Assembly: GCA_035529895.1 (NCBI GenBank)
Contig: DATKVV010000031.1
Location: forward strand, 1-24,444
Origin: JAUWKC01 sp035529895
GTDB lineage: Bacteria; Planctomycetota; Phycisphaerae; Sedimentisphaerales; Anaerobacaceae
Length of the DNA stretch: 24,444 nt
Reading direction: 5' to 3'
Numbering within the stretch: the first letter of the stretch is position 1; each line of letters begins with the position of its first letter. The translations under genes were made by a program, and so were the position numbers. Positions 8,511-15,582 of the stretch are shown here, piece after piece. Under the pieces are notes generated by a model. The model did not search any database and was not told where the DNA came from. It worked only from the letters and a program-made list of their open reading frames with translations.

Positions 8511-8846
8511 TCACGCCTTTTTCTGATTTTCCTGTATCAGGTTGACGCCGGTGGCCATTTTCAGCACCTGGGCCAAGGCTTCGGTGGCGAAGCCCTCGGA
8601 CTCGGTGGTGAAAGGCACAACTACGATGCAAGGTGTGGGGGCCTTGAGCGTCGGGGAAAAAGCTTCTTGAACCGCCGGGGCGATATTTTCGGCGACCACT
8701 ACCAAGGTGTATTTGCCCTCGATTATTTTTGCGGCGCTTTCAGTGATGTCGGCATCGGCTTGGCCGACGGGAAACGTGTCCAATCCGAGGGCCGAAAAGG
8801 GCATCACAAAATCGGCGTCACCTAAAACTGCTACTTTACCTTTCAT
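8511..8846 (-). CDS. atpF: A/V-type ATPase subunit F (central stalk)
   Basis: At 111 residues it is of normal length. Subunit F is a small Rossmann-like protein that binds subunit D in the rotor. The N-terminus MKGKVAVLGDADFVMPFSALGLDTFP matches the family pattern (I.VIGD.D.V.GF.LAG). It continues with ADITESAAKIIEGKYTLVVVAENIAP and the PCIVVVPF strand, which ends at a conserved proline. It lies between atpC and atpA. No Shine-Dalgarno-like sequence is seen before its ATG; the 50 bases upstream instead contain a degenerate heptamer tract, which is unusual for a gene inside an operon. Confidence 0.92.
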   Translation of the reverse strand: MKGKVAVLGDADFVMPFSALGLDTFPVGQADADITESAAKIIEGKYTLVVVAENIAPAVQEAFSPTLKAPTPCIVVVPFTTESEGFATEALAQVLKMATGVNLIQENQKKA

Positions 8847-8850
8847 TGTT

Positions 8851-8885
8851 CGTGACCCGTGACCCGTGACTCGTGGCTCGCAGCT
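8851..8885. repeat. Degenerate heptamer tract CGTGACC x5
   Basis: Consecutive 7-base units read cgtgacc, cgtgacc, cgtgact, cgtggct, cgcagct in the atpC-atpF spacer. They occupy the place where the atpF ribosome binding site should be. Related runs (atcccatgacccgtcgctcgc) occur upstream of the malic enzyme gene at about 15320-15345. Confidence 0.75.
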
Positions 8886-8896
8886 TACTCAGCAAG

Positions 8897-9934
8897 TCAT
8901 GAGATACGGTCGAGGATAAGTTTTGTGTCCAGGTTATTTTTTTTGGCGGTTAGTATTAGCCTGACGGTTCGGATTTCATTTTCCTTCAATAACAGATAAG
9001 CGATAATGGGCTGGGGGCCGGCGGTAATCTGCACGGTTGTTTTGAGAAATCCTGTCAGATGCTCGTCACGCTGCTGTTCGAGCTTGAGGAAGGATTTGTT
9101 CGAGGCCAGGTAGTTAGCCCCGGCGTCAACGACCCGATAATACGGCGTCGCGAAAAACAACTGGCCGAGAGCCTCATAGCCGAGGTCCAAGCCGTTTTCC
9201 AGCCTGTCCGGCTGGATATATCCACCCTCCAAAAAGACATTACGCTGCTCGGCTTCGGTGAATTTGAGGCGGAGCATTGTGCGAATGTTGGTCAGGTCAA
9301 TCTCTATCTTGAAAAGTCCGATTAGAAAGATGCTTTCCAGCCGATGTGCCGTCTCGAGATTGTACTCGGCCTGGAAGCTGTCGACGGAGTAATCAATGCG
9401 GCGGATGTCCTTGTTCTGATAGTAAGCCAGAGCTGCGCGGTCGGCGGCCTGGCGCATATAATCCGGAAATAACTCGTCGTTTTCTTCTTGGAATACCTGC
9501 TGGAACTGCTCAGGCGGGACATTACCCTGGTCGCTGTAATCGGCGCCGACGGGCTTTTGCGTCAGCGTTCGCCTGAGCGCCAGGCGCAGGTTTGCGAAAT
9601 CGTCGCGGGTTCTAAAGAGCTTCACAATCGGCTTATCGATACACAATGCGGCGAACAGCTCCCGCGCGGCGGCCCGGCGCTGGCGCAAGACATTCTCCAG
9701 CTCGGCAAAGGCGGCGCCTGAGCGAGGCAGGGCGTATTCGCCTGCGCTGAGCAAATCGGCCGCCTGGTCAAAACTCTCGGCGTTGGCCATATCCAAAAGG
9801 GTTGTGCGGCTGAGCATCTGCATCTCAATCGCGCGGATGGTAGCGGTTTCGAAGGCGTATCGCCAGTCGTCACCACCGATGGGCGGATAGGTGTAGAAGT
9901 CGAGAATAGCCTGTTCGGGTTTTGTATCTCGCAT
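8897..9934 (-). CDS. atpC: A/V-type ATPase subunit C (rotor-to-ring adaptor)
   Basis: The 345-residue subunit C (eukaryotic d homologue) is a funnel-shaped all-helical protein joining the central stalk to the membrane K ring. Evidence is its position between E and F, its length, and typical segments: FETATIRAIEMQMLSRTTLLDMANAESFDQAADLL near the N-terminus, then a middle block with FKIEIDLTNIRTMLRLKF, and the C-terminal LLLKENEIRTVRLILTAKKNNL, which matches the family's E.E...R.I...K end. The ATG is at 9934. It is separated from atpE by about 210 bases containing a truncated S23-type gene, an abnormal gap for this operon. Confidence 0.92.
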   Translation of the reverse strand: MRDTKPEQAILDFYTYPPIGGDDWRYAFETATIRAIEMQMLSRTTLLDMANAESFDQAADLLSAGEYALPRSGAAFAELENVLRQRRAAARELFAALCIDKPIVKLFRTRDDFANLRLALRRTLTQKPVGADYSDQGNVPPEQFQQVFQEENDELFPDYMRQAADRAALAYYQNKDIRRIDYSVDSFQAEYNLETAHRLESIFLIGLFKIEIDLTNIRTMLRLKFTEAEQRNVFLEGGYIQPDRLENGLDLGYEALGQLFFATPYYRVVDAGANYLASNKSFLKLEQQRDEHLTGFLKTTVQITAGPQPIIAYLLLKENEIRTVRLILTAKKNNLDTKLILDRIS

Positions 9935-9950
9935 CTCGTATCTCGCTCAA

Positions 9951-10112
9951 TTAAGCTTCTTGATTAAGCTGTTGAGCATACTGCATTTGAGCGGATAAAC
10001 CGTACAACTCGTGCTTCGGAAACTCACTTACGGTCTTGTAGACATCTTTTACGATTTCTATGCCCTTTTTCCAGATATCCAACTGCCTGAAGTTTCTGAT
10101 TTTTTCAGCCAT
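9951..10112 (-). pseudogene. Truncated four-helix-bundle (S23) protein gene inside the ATPase operon
   Basis: A 53-codon frame begins MAEKIRNFRQLDIWKKGIEI and continues VKDVYKTVSEFPKHELYGLSAQMQ. This is the characteristic N-terminus of the four-helix bundle family related to the protein encoded in 23S rRNA intervening sequences (F..L..W..A..L...IY..T..FP..E.YGL..Q.R). Full members are about 115-125 residues. Here similarity stops after the Q-M at about residue 43, and the frame ends ten residues later. It has no evident ribosome binding site. Low-complexity CGAGATACG-like DNA flanks it on both sides (9930-9950 and 10125-10145). The likely story is insertion of a mobile or repeated gene between atpE and atpC followed by decay. 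Family recognition is strong; function is doubtful. Confidence 0.8.
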
Positions 10113-10145
10113 ATACTATTGCTCACATCTCGGTCGAGATACGCC

Positions 10146-10748
10146 TCACGATTCACGAGATGCGAACAGCTCTCTTGCCAAGTCGATTTCGAGCTCTTTT
10201 CGCGCCTGGGCCAGAAGCACTTCAAGCGAGACATTGTTTTTTATTTTTCCTCGTTTGAGGATGAAGCCGGCACCGAGGTCGTGTCTTTCGTCGGACAGTC
10301 TCAGATTGCCTTTGTATCCCGGACCCAGCTCGCGGTTAATCTGTTTGATGAATTCCTGGTTGATTCGCGTTTCGTTTTTATCGACGATGACCTCTTCGTC
10401 TCCGGTTTCTACGGAGGCGTGCATCAGCTTGCTGCAAAGGGCGCGGTAGTCATCATCCGGCAGATTCTGCAGTTGCCGGCGGGCCTGCTCAAAGACATCA
10501 TCAAGGATTTTTCTTTTTTCGGCAAGCGACTCTTTGGCGATATCCATTCTGGCTTTGGCCAGAAGATGGAGTTTCTCATCACGGGCGGCCTTTTGAGCAA
10601 GCGCGTCGGTTTGCTTTTTGTATTCGCCAAGCTGTTCGTCGAATTTGGCCTGCTCAGCAGCCTCTTTCTCGGCGTGTTCTTTCTTTATCTTGTCGGCCTC
10701 GGCGTTTGCATCGGCCAATATCTTTTCTGTGACCTGTTGGGCTTCCAT
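10146..10748 (-). CDS. atpE: A/V-type ATPase subunit E (peripheral stalk)
   Basis: The 200-residue subunit E pairs with subunit H to form the peripheral stalk that holds the head stationary. The N-terminal half (about 1-90) is a long charged helix rich in Ala, Glu and Lys (EKILADANAEADKIKKEHAEKE). The C-terminal half is globular, with DEEVIVDKNETRINQEFIKQINRE and the GAGFILKRGKIKNNVSLEVLL block that marks the family (GG.I....G.I..N.T...L). The start is an ATG at 10748. The upstream spacer is a CGTATTGCGTATTGCG-type tract with a weak ribosome binding site. Confidence 0.93.
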   Translation of the reverse strand: MEAQQVTEKILADANAEADKIKKEHAEKEAAEQAKFDEQLGEYKKQTDALAQKAARDEKLHLLAKARMDIAKESLAEKRKILDDVFEQARRQLQNLPDDDYRALCSKLMHASVETGDEEVIVDKNETRINQEFIKQINRELGPGYKGNLRLSDERHDLGAGFILKRGKIKNNVSLEVLLAQARKELEIDLARELFASRES

Positions 10749-10778
10749 AATTTCTTATCTCGTATTGCGTATTGCGTT

Positions 10779-11273
10779 TTAGGCGGGAACCGGCCAAGCG
10801 ATACCGAACAGGAGCATGAACATAGTTACCAGCAGGCCAAGAACCGCATAGACCTCAACCATGACTGCGTAAACGACGCCGGCCTTGAAGGCCATTTCGG
10901 GTCTTTTGGCGGCCATGAGGATACCGCCGGAGCAGACCTTACCCTGAAAGATTGCGCTGACCAGACCGGCAAAGGCGATAGGCAAGCAGGCAATCAAGAC
11001 TTGAAGGCCCAGAGTGAAAGTCAACCCGGGGACACCGGTTCCTGCGAAGAAGTTGAGCTTGAGCATGACCAAAAAGGCGGCCAGAAAGCCGTAGAAGCCC
11101 TGTGTGCCGGGCAGGACGACCATAATGAACATCTGACCATACCTTTCGGGCTTCTCGCTCAGGACGCCGGTGGCGCTTCTTCCGGCGATGCCGATTCCGA
11201 TAGCCGAGCCGATACCGGCCAACAGAGCGGCCAATCCTGCACCAATCAAAGCCAAGGTCATTCCATAATCCAT
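10779..11273 (-). CDS. atpK: A/V-type ATPase membrane subunit K (proteolipid), Na+-type
   Basis: At 164 residues it is a double-hairpin proteolipid with four membrane helices. It forms the rotor ring. Helix 1 contains the GIGSAIGIGIAG small-residue pattern. Helix 2 has VVLPGTQGFYGF. Helix 3 is a second hairpin strand ending in Q110. Helix 4 has VMVEVYAVLGLL, with the single essential carboxylate at E140. In Enterococcus hirae NtpK, the Na+ ion is held by Leu61, Thr64, Gln65, Gln110 and Glu139; here L54, T57, Q58, Q110 and E140 occupy the matching places. The first hairpin carries no carboxylate. Na+ coupling is therefore likely, though inferred from residues only. AGGTTAGGTA precedes the ATG. 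Confidence 0.96.
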   Translation of the reverse strand: MDYGMTLALIGAGLAALLAGIGSAIGIGIAGRSATGVLSEKPERYGQMFIMVVLPGTQGFYGFLAAFLVMLKLNFFAGTGVPGLTFTLGLQVLIACLPIAFAGLVSAIFQGKVCSGGILMAAKRPEMAFKAGVVYAVMVEVYAVLGLLVTMFMLLFGIAWPVPA

Positions 11274-11316
11274 TACCTAACCTCTCTTTCTTACTCAAAA
11301 AACCCTATTCAGTCTC

Positions 11317-13287
11317 TTACTTTTTGATGTAAATGTGGTTGTATTGTTTAGTCAGCGGCTCGAACGCCCTGCCGCCGCCGATTAGGAACTTGGGGAAAAA
11401 CTCGACGTACTGCAACCTGAGTGTATGAACAAAGGCGCCCAATGTGTTTATGGCCATATTAAAGGCGTGTCCGCCGATTAATATCACAATCATAAGGACG
11501 ATACCAATGCCATAAGGGGCTTTTGACGCAATTTCGGCGATAACGTTTATGGCCATGGCGAGTCCGGCGGTGACCATGCCCAGCGCCATCAACCTCAAAT
11601 AACTGAGCACGTCGCCCATATAGAATATGGTGCTAAACAGGTTGTAGGCTCCCATGCCCAATCGCCCTGCCAAGGGGCCCTCCCGCTGGCTGAAGAGCAG
11701 GATTGCAGCGGCCGGGACGAGGGCCAAGTAGCCGAAGAATCTTCCGACCTGAGCAGAGATAGGAGTGCCGGCGCTCTTGCCAGCTAAGAACAGGACGATG
11801 GAATTGAGCATAAGCAGCCAAGTCAACTGGTCACAAACGGCGGCGGCATAATCCTTTTGCTTAACGTTATGTGCAAACGCGATAACCAGTCCTGTCATAA
11901 GCTGGATATAGCCGAGGGCCAGGGCCAAATAGAAGAATGTCATTGGCTTTTCGAGGGGGTCGAACCACATCAGCTTGTGCCTGGCGGCGGTCAGGGACGG
12001 GATATTGAGTTTCTGGACGGCGTCGCCGAACCAGCCGCCGGTCAATGCTCCGGCGACGATAGTAACGGCGGCGCAAATTCCCAGCATCCACATGAGCTTC
12101 TTGTCGCCCTGAAATTTCTTAATGAAGAAAACCATCAAGGCTACAATAACCAGTCCGTAGCCGGCGTCGGTCAGACACAAGGCAAAGAACAACGCGAAAA
12201 AGGGGGCTAAAAAAACGGTGGGGTCAACGTTGAAATACTTGGGCATGCCGTAGAGGCGGGTTATGACCTCAAACGGTTTGACGAGTTTCTTGTTGTCGAT
12301 CTCGACGGGTGTCTCTTCATCCGGGGCCGGTTCGACTCGCTGCAAAGTCGACGCACCGAAGGCCGACACTATTTTCTCGAGGCGAGGATAGTCCTTTTTT
12401 TTGACCCAGCCCTCCAGAATAACGGTTTGCTCGGTGGCCGGTGCGGTGGTCCTGGTTTGCTCTCTGTTCAGGAGGTTAGTGTAATGGTCGTTAAGGATTT
12501 CGAGCTTGAGCAGATTTTCGGACAGTGACGCGGCCTGGTCATAATGCTGCTGTAATTTGTTTCTCGCTTCGTTGAGCTTTTCGCGGTGCTGCTCTATCAG
12601 TTCGGCGGCGGTTCCGGTCATGTTTTCGAAACTGACCGGCTCAAACTCAACCGAGCGCAGCAGCTTTTGTAAGTCGCTGATGTTTTGTTTGAGGCAGACG
12701 ATAAGACAGGCGTATTTATTATTTGTCTGCGCTATTTGTTGAATCGCAGCGCCGAGGTCGGCTATCTGTTCGAGCGTTTTCTCGAATTGCTGGCCGGGTA
12801 TGAGTCCTGCCAGGCAGGCAGTCTGACGGAGCCGGCCGATTTCTTCGACAGGGGTTTCGAGAGACGCCCAGGGATAAAGCATTTCCAAGGCGGCGTTCAG
12901 GCTGTCGCATTCGGCCCGGAGCGTGTCAATTTCTGCCTCGGTTTGCTCGCAGTGGTCGATAACGGTCAGGACGCGGCGGTCCGACACGACGTTTTCATAC
13001 GACTGCTCATCAACAACGGTGCGGGGTGCAAGAACGCCGGCAAGACCTTTCTGCGGCCCGTCATAAACTTTCAGGAAGACAATGGTTTTGGTGAGTCTGC
13101 TGAGCAACTGCTCAATGTCTCTGGGCCTTTCACCTGAGGCGGCAAGGTCGGGGAAGTCCCTAATTATCACAGCCTCTTCGGCGTTTAGTATCTGGCAGAT
13201 ACCTTCGCGCTGCAGGACCTCCAGAAGGTCGGAAGCCTGCGAGCGATGGGTGACTATCATCACTTTGGCCATTTGAGCAATGCCCAT
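11317..13287 (-). CDS. atpI: A/V-type ATPase subunit I (membrane stator)
   Basis: The 656-residue subunit I (eukaryotic a) provides the ion half-channels. About 350 N-terminal residues are cytoplasmic, with two long coiled-coil segments (about 90-120 and 215-260). They end at a PTVFLAPFFALFFALCLTDAGYG entry into the membrane region. About seven membrane segments follow. The ion-path arginines are present in DVLSYLRLMALGM (R565) and HTLRLQYVEFF (R624), near the positions of the paired arginines in the Thermus I subunit. The ATG at 13287 is 2 bases after the atpH stop, with GAGAGG inside the atpH end as ribosome binding site; a second in-frame Met (MAKVMIVTH) is at residue 6. Coupled translation with atpH is likely. 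Confidence 0.96.
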   Translation of the reverse strand: MGIAQMAKVMIVTHRSQASDLLEVLQREGICQILNAEEAVIIRDFPDLAASGERPRDIEQLLSRLTKTIVFLKVYDGPQKGLAGVLAPRTVVDEQSYENVVSDRRVLTVIDHCEQTEAEIDTLRAECDSLNAALEMLYPWASLETPVEEIGRLRQTACLAGLIPGQQFEKTLEQIADLGAAIQQIAQTNNKYACLIVCLKQNISDLQKLLRSVEFEPVSFENMTGTAAELIEQHREKLNEARNKLQQHYDQAASLSENLLKLEILNDHYTNLLNREQTRTTAPATEQTVILEGWVKKKDYPRLEKIVSAFGASTLQRVEPAPDEETPVEIDNKKLVKPFEVITRLYGMPKYFNVDPTVFLAPFFALFFALCLTDAGYGLVIVALMVFFIKKFQGDKKLMWMLGICAAVTIVAGALTGGWFGDAVQKLNIPSLTAARHKLMWFDPLEKPMTFFYLALALGYIQLMTGLVIAFAHNVKQKDYAAAVCDQLTWLLMLNSIVLFLAGKSAGTPISAQVGRFFGYLALVPAAAILLFSQREGPLAGRLGMGAYNLFSTIFYMGDVLSYLRLMALGMVTAGLAMAINVIAEIASKAPYGIGIVLMIVILIGGHAFNMAINTLGAFVHTLRLQYVEFFPKFLIGGGRAFEPLTKQYNHIYIKK

Positions 13288-13289
13288 GT

Positions 13290-13601
13290 TCAGCCTCTCA
13301 AGTAATCCATTACCTTTGCCACGGCCTGGGCCATTCTCGGGTTTACCTTATCGCGCATCTGCCGGCGGTCGTTTTCGGCCTGCGATTTAAGCTGCTCAAC
13401 TTCCGCAAGGGCCTGGGACCGCGCCTGGGTGACGGCGGCCTCGACGGTTTTTTTCCTGTGCTGTTCGGCGTCCTCGAGAATGCGTTGTCGGTTATCCCGC
13501 CCCTGTTCGGCCGTTGCGCCGACCTCGGCCCTGGCTTGCTCGATAATCTGCTGTGCCTGTGCCTCGGTCTGTTTGATTTTCTTTATCAATTCCATTTGCA
13601 T
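13290..13601 (-). CDS. atpH: A/V-type ATPase subunit H/G-like (peripheral stalk)
   Basis: This is a 103-residue, almost wholly alpha-helical protein rich in Ala, Glu, Gln and Arg (IKQTEAQAQQIIEQARAEVGA, then EDAEQHRKKTVEAAVTQAR). It has the expected composition and length for the H (also called G) stalk subunit that pairs with E. First position in the operon, directly before subunit I, matches the Methanosarcina aha and Thermus orders. Two Met codons are possible, 13601 and 13595; the CAGGG ribosome binding site is better spaced for 13595. Identification leans on position as much as on sequence. Confidence 0.85.
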   Translation of the reverse strand: MQMELIKKIKQTEAQAQQIIEQARAEVGATAEQGRDNRQRILEDAEQHRKKTVEAAVTQARSQALAEVEQLKSQAENDRRQMRDKVNPRMAQAVAKVMDYLRG

Positions 13602-13641
13602 CCCTGTCAGTCAGAGTCCGTTTCAAGGATATAAAACAAGT

Positions 13642-13670
13642 ACAATAAACTATTTTTTGCAAATGTTCAA
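13642..13670 (-). promoter_or_regulatory. Sigma70-type promoter of the ATPase operon
   Basis: Read on the minus strand: TTGAAC (13665-13670), a 17-base spacer, TATTGT (13642-13647). Predicted transcript start is near 13635, about 35 bases before the atpH start. The region is AT-rich relative to its surroundings. Confidence 0.45.
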
Positions 13671-13753
13671 CAAATAGTGCCAAATCTGGCGAGAAAAATC
13701 AGGCTGCCGAGGAAGCTCCAACAAAATGGGGTCTGGCTTTGCCGACGGCCTGA

Positions 13754-13815
13754 GATTGCGAGGGCCGGCCGCGAAGCTTCGGCTGCGCTCAGGGGGCTTT
13801 CTTGCTCGCAATGAC
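13754..13815. repeat. Inverted repeat GATTGCGAG...CTCGCAATGAC, copy 2
   Basis: The ends ATTGCGAG and CTCGCAAT are perfect inverted repeats about 60 bases apart, with a GCTTCGGCTGCGCTC core. It is a diverged relative of the element at 1789-1819. It fills most of the gap between the ATPase operon promoter and the malic enzyme 3' end, where no gene is seen; a further CCCGCC-type repeat lies at about 13908-13922. Confidence 0.5.
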
Positions 13816-13927
13816 GCGGCTTTTGTCAGATACTCCAAATTAACATCCTGTGCGGATAAGCGAAGTTTTTCTTACCCTACTTATCGTGGTTTTCAAAGAA
13901 TGCTCAAGCCCGCCCATGCGGGATTCT

Positions 13928-15322
13928 TCAAGTTCGCCACGCTTCGGCGACCTTGGCGGCCACCTGGGCGTGGACTTGTCTGTCGAGCATGTCGGGCAGG
14001 AGGCTGCCCGTGGGAGCCAACCGGGCCAGTTCCCTTGCGGCGGCCAGCTTCATGGGCAGGTTTATCTCGGCAGCCCTTGCGTCGAGAGCGCCCCTGAAGA
14101 TGCCGGGATAGGCCAGTGCGTTATTAATATCTCTGCCGTCGGCGGCGACGGCGGCGCCGGCTTCGAGGGCGAGCTCTTTTGTTATTTCGCCGACAGGGTT
14201 GGCCAGAGGCAGTACGATGGATTTTTTTGCCATTGAAGCGACCATTTCCCTGCTGACCATGTTGGGGCGGGATACGCCTATAAAGATGTCTTTGCCGACA
14301 AAAGCCTGGGCCAGAGTGCCTTTTTGGTTTTTCTTGTTTGTGAACTCTGCCAGCCGCTGCTTGTAGGGGTTCATGCGTTCGGTTCGGCCGCGGTAGATGG
14401 GGGCCTTGGAGTCGAAGACGACGATATCGCCGATGCCGAATTCGAGGAGCATGTAAGCGACGGCAATGCCGGCGGCTCCGGCCCCGAGCATCACGGCTGA
14501 GCAATCCTGGGGTTTTTTGTTTGTCTGCTTAAGCGCGTTAATCAGGGCGGCCAGCACGACGGTGGCGGTGCCGTGCTGGTCATCGTGAAAGACGGGCATT
14601 TTAAGCCGGTCTTTCAGTTTCTCTTCGATTTCGAAGCAGGCCGGTGCGGCCACATCCTCGAGTTGTATGGCGCCGAAGCCGGGGGCTATTCGGACGACCG
14701 TTTCGACAAAAGTATCCGGGTCTTTGGCGTCGATGAGAATAGGAAACGCGCTGACGTCAACGAACTCGGCCATAATTGACGCTTTGCCTTCCATAACGGG
14801 CAGCGAGGGCACAAGGCCGATGTCGCCCAGTCCGAGGACGGCGGTGCCGTTGGTGACAATAGCGACTCTATCGCAGATGCCCGTGAAGTCCCAGGCGGCG
14901 TCGGAGCTTTTGACTATCTCTTCGCAGACGGAGGCGACGCCGGGGGTATAAACCATACGCAGGTCGGTGAGGGTCCTTAGTTTGGCCCTGCTGATTACTT
15001 CGATTGAGCCGCGTCTGTGCGTCTCGAGTATTTCGTCTCTTACGCCGAGCACCTCAACGCCTTCGATGGCCTCTATCAGCTCAAGTAATTCGGTGAGCTG
15101 GCTGCTTTGTTTGAGGAGAATCGTGACGTCGCGAATTTTATGTTCGGCTTCGACGCCGAGGAGCTTGATATCGCCGAGGTTGGCGCCGACGCGGCCAAGA
15201 CATTCGCTTAATTTGGCGAACATCCCGGGCTTATCCAGAATTTTACAGCGCAGGGTGAATATGCCCGTTGCGGAATACCGCTGCTGCCAGCTCGTGCCTT
15301 TCATATCCATCATATTTCGCAT
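13928..15322 (-). CDS. NAD-type malic enzyme with N-terminal ACT domain
   Basis: It decarboxylates malate to pyruvate with reduction of NAD(P), linking the TCA cycle to pyruvate. An ACT domain, probably for allosteric binding of an amino acid or other small ligand, occupies about residues 15-92 (FTLRCKILDKPGMFAKLSE). The malic N domain follows, with RMVYTPGVASVCEEI (catalytic Tyr), EGKASIMAEFVDVSAFPI, the metal-binding QLEDVAAP and FHDDQHGTA. The NAD-binding domain has MLGAGAAGIAVAYMLL, then VVFDSK. The frame extends to 15448, but a -10 box lies inside that extension, so I place the start at the ATG at 15322 (464 residues); ATGs at 15313, 15310 and 15304 are also possible. It is transcribed divergently from the hydrolase gene at 15583. 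Confidence 0.93.
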   Translation of the reverse strand: MRNMMDMKGTSWQQRYSATGIFTLRCKILDKPGMFAKLSECLGRVGANLGDIKLLGVEAEHKIRDVTILLKQSSQLTELLELIEAIEGVEVLGVRDEILETHRRGSIEVISRAKLRTLTDLRMVYTPGVASVCEEIVKSSDAAWDFTGICDRVAIVTNGTAVLGLGDIGLVPSLPVMEGKASIMAEFVDVSAFPILIDAKDPDTFVETVVRIAPGFGAIQLEDVAAPACFEIEEKLKDRLKMPVFHDDQHGTATVVLAALINALKQTNKKPQDCSAVMLGAGAAGIAVAYMLLEFGIGDIVVFDSKAPIYRGRTERMNPYKQRLAEFTNKKNQKGTLAQAFVGKDIFIGVSRPNMVSREMVASMAKKSIVLPLANPVGEITKELALEAGAAVAADGRDINNALAYPGIFRGALDARAAEINLPMKLAAARELARLAPTGSLLPDMLDRQVHAQVAAKVAEAWRT

Positions 15323-15372
15323 CCCATGACCCGTCGCTCGCGGCCCATGTTCACAGTCGGCCGCGGTGCGGG

Positions 15373-15401
15373 ATAATAATCTTTTTTCGGAATTTACGCA
15401 A
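15373..15401 (-). promoter_or_regulatory. Promoter of the malic enzyme gene
   Basis: On the minus strand TTGCGT (15396-15401), a 17-base spacer, then TATTAT (15373-15378) predicts a start near 15366, 44 bases before the chosen ATG. A perfect TATAAT lies further upstream (15438-15443) without a good -35 box and may be a second promoter. Confidence 0.42.
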
Positions 15402-15582
15402 TCCCCGGTTGGCTCGATAAGAGCATACGTTGCCGTGATTATACGCAAAAGCGGCCTTGTTGCTAATAAAAAATGCTTAGCGTGCCGTGAGGGGGGCCGA
15501 ATGTTTTTCGGCGCGTGCAGATGACCTGCAGTTTTGGCTGCGGACTACCCTGCCGAGGTTTTTGCCGTATAATTGTCAGGAT

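Noticed and set aside
10011..11327. A 438-codon plus-strand frame
   Set aside because: It lies antisense across atpE and atpK, which have clear family motifs, and encodes no recognisable domain. Long antisense frames are common in biased codon usage.
12813..12828. CCTGCCAGGCAGG-like palindrome inside atpI
   Set aside because: It is a single occurrence that encodes ordinary atpI residues and is not part of the repeat families seen elsewhere.
15323..15448. N-terminal extension of the malic enzyme (42 codons)
   Set aside because: It covers both predicted promoters, is out of character with the ACT domain start, and has no ribosome binding site.
15487..15582. N-terminal extension of the metallo-hydrolase (32 codons)
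   Set aside because: No family similarity; the ATG at 15583 has a reasonable ribosome binding site.
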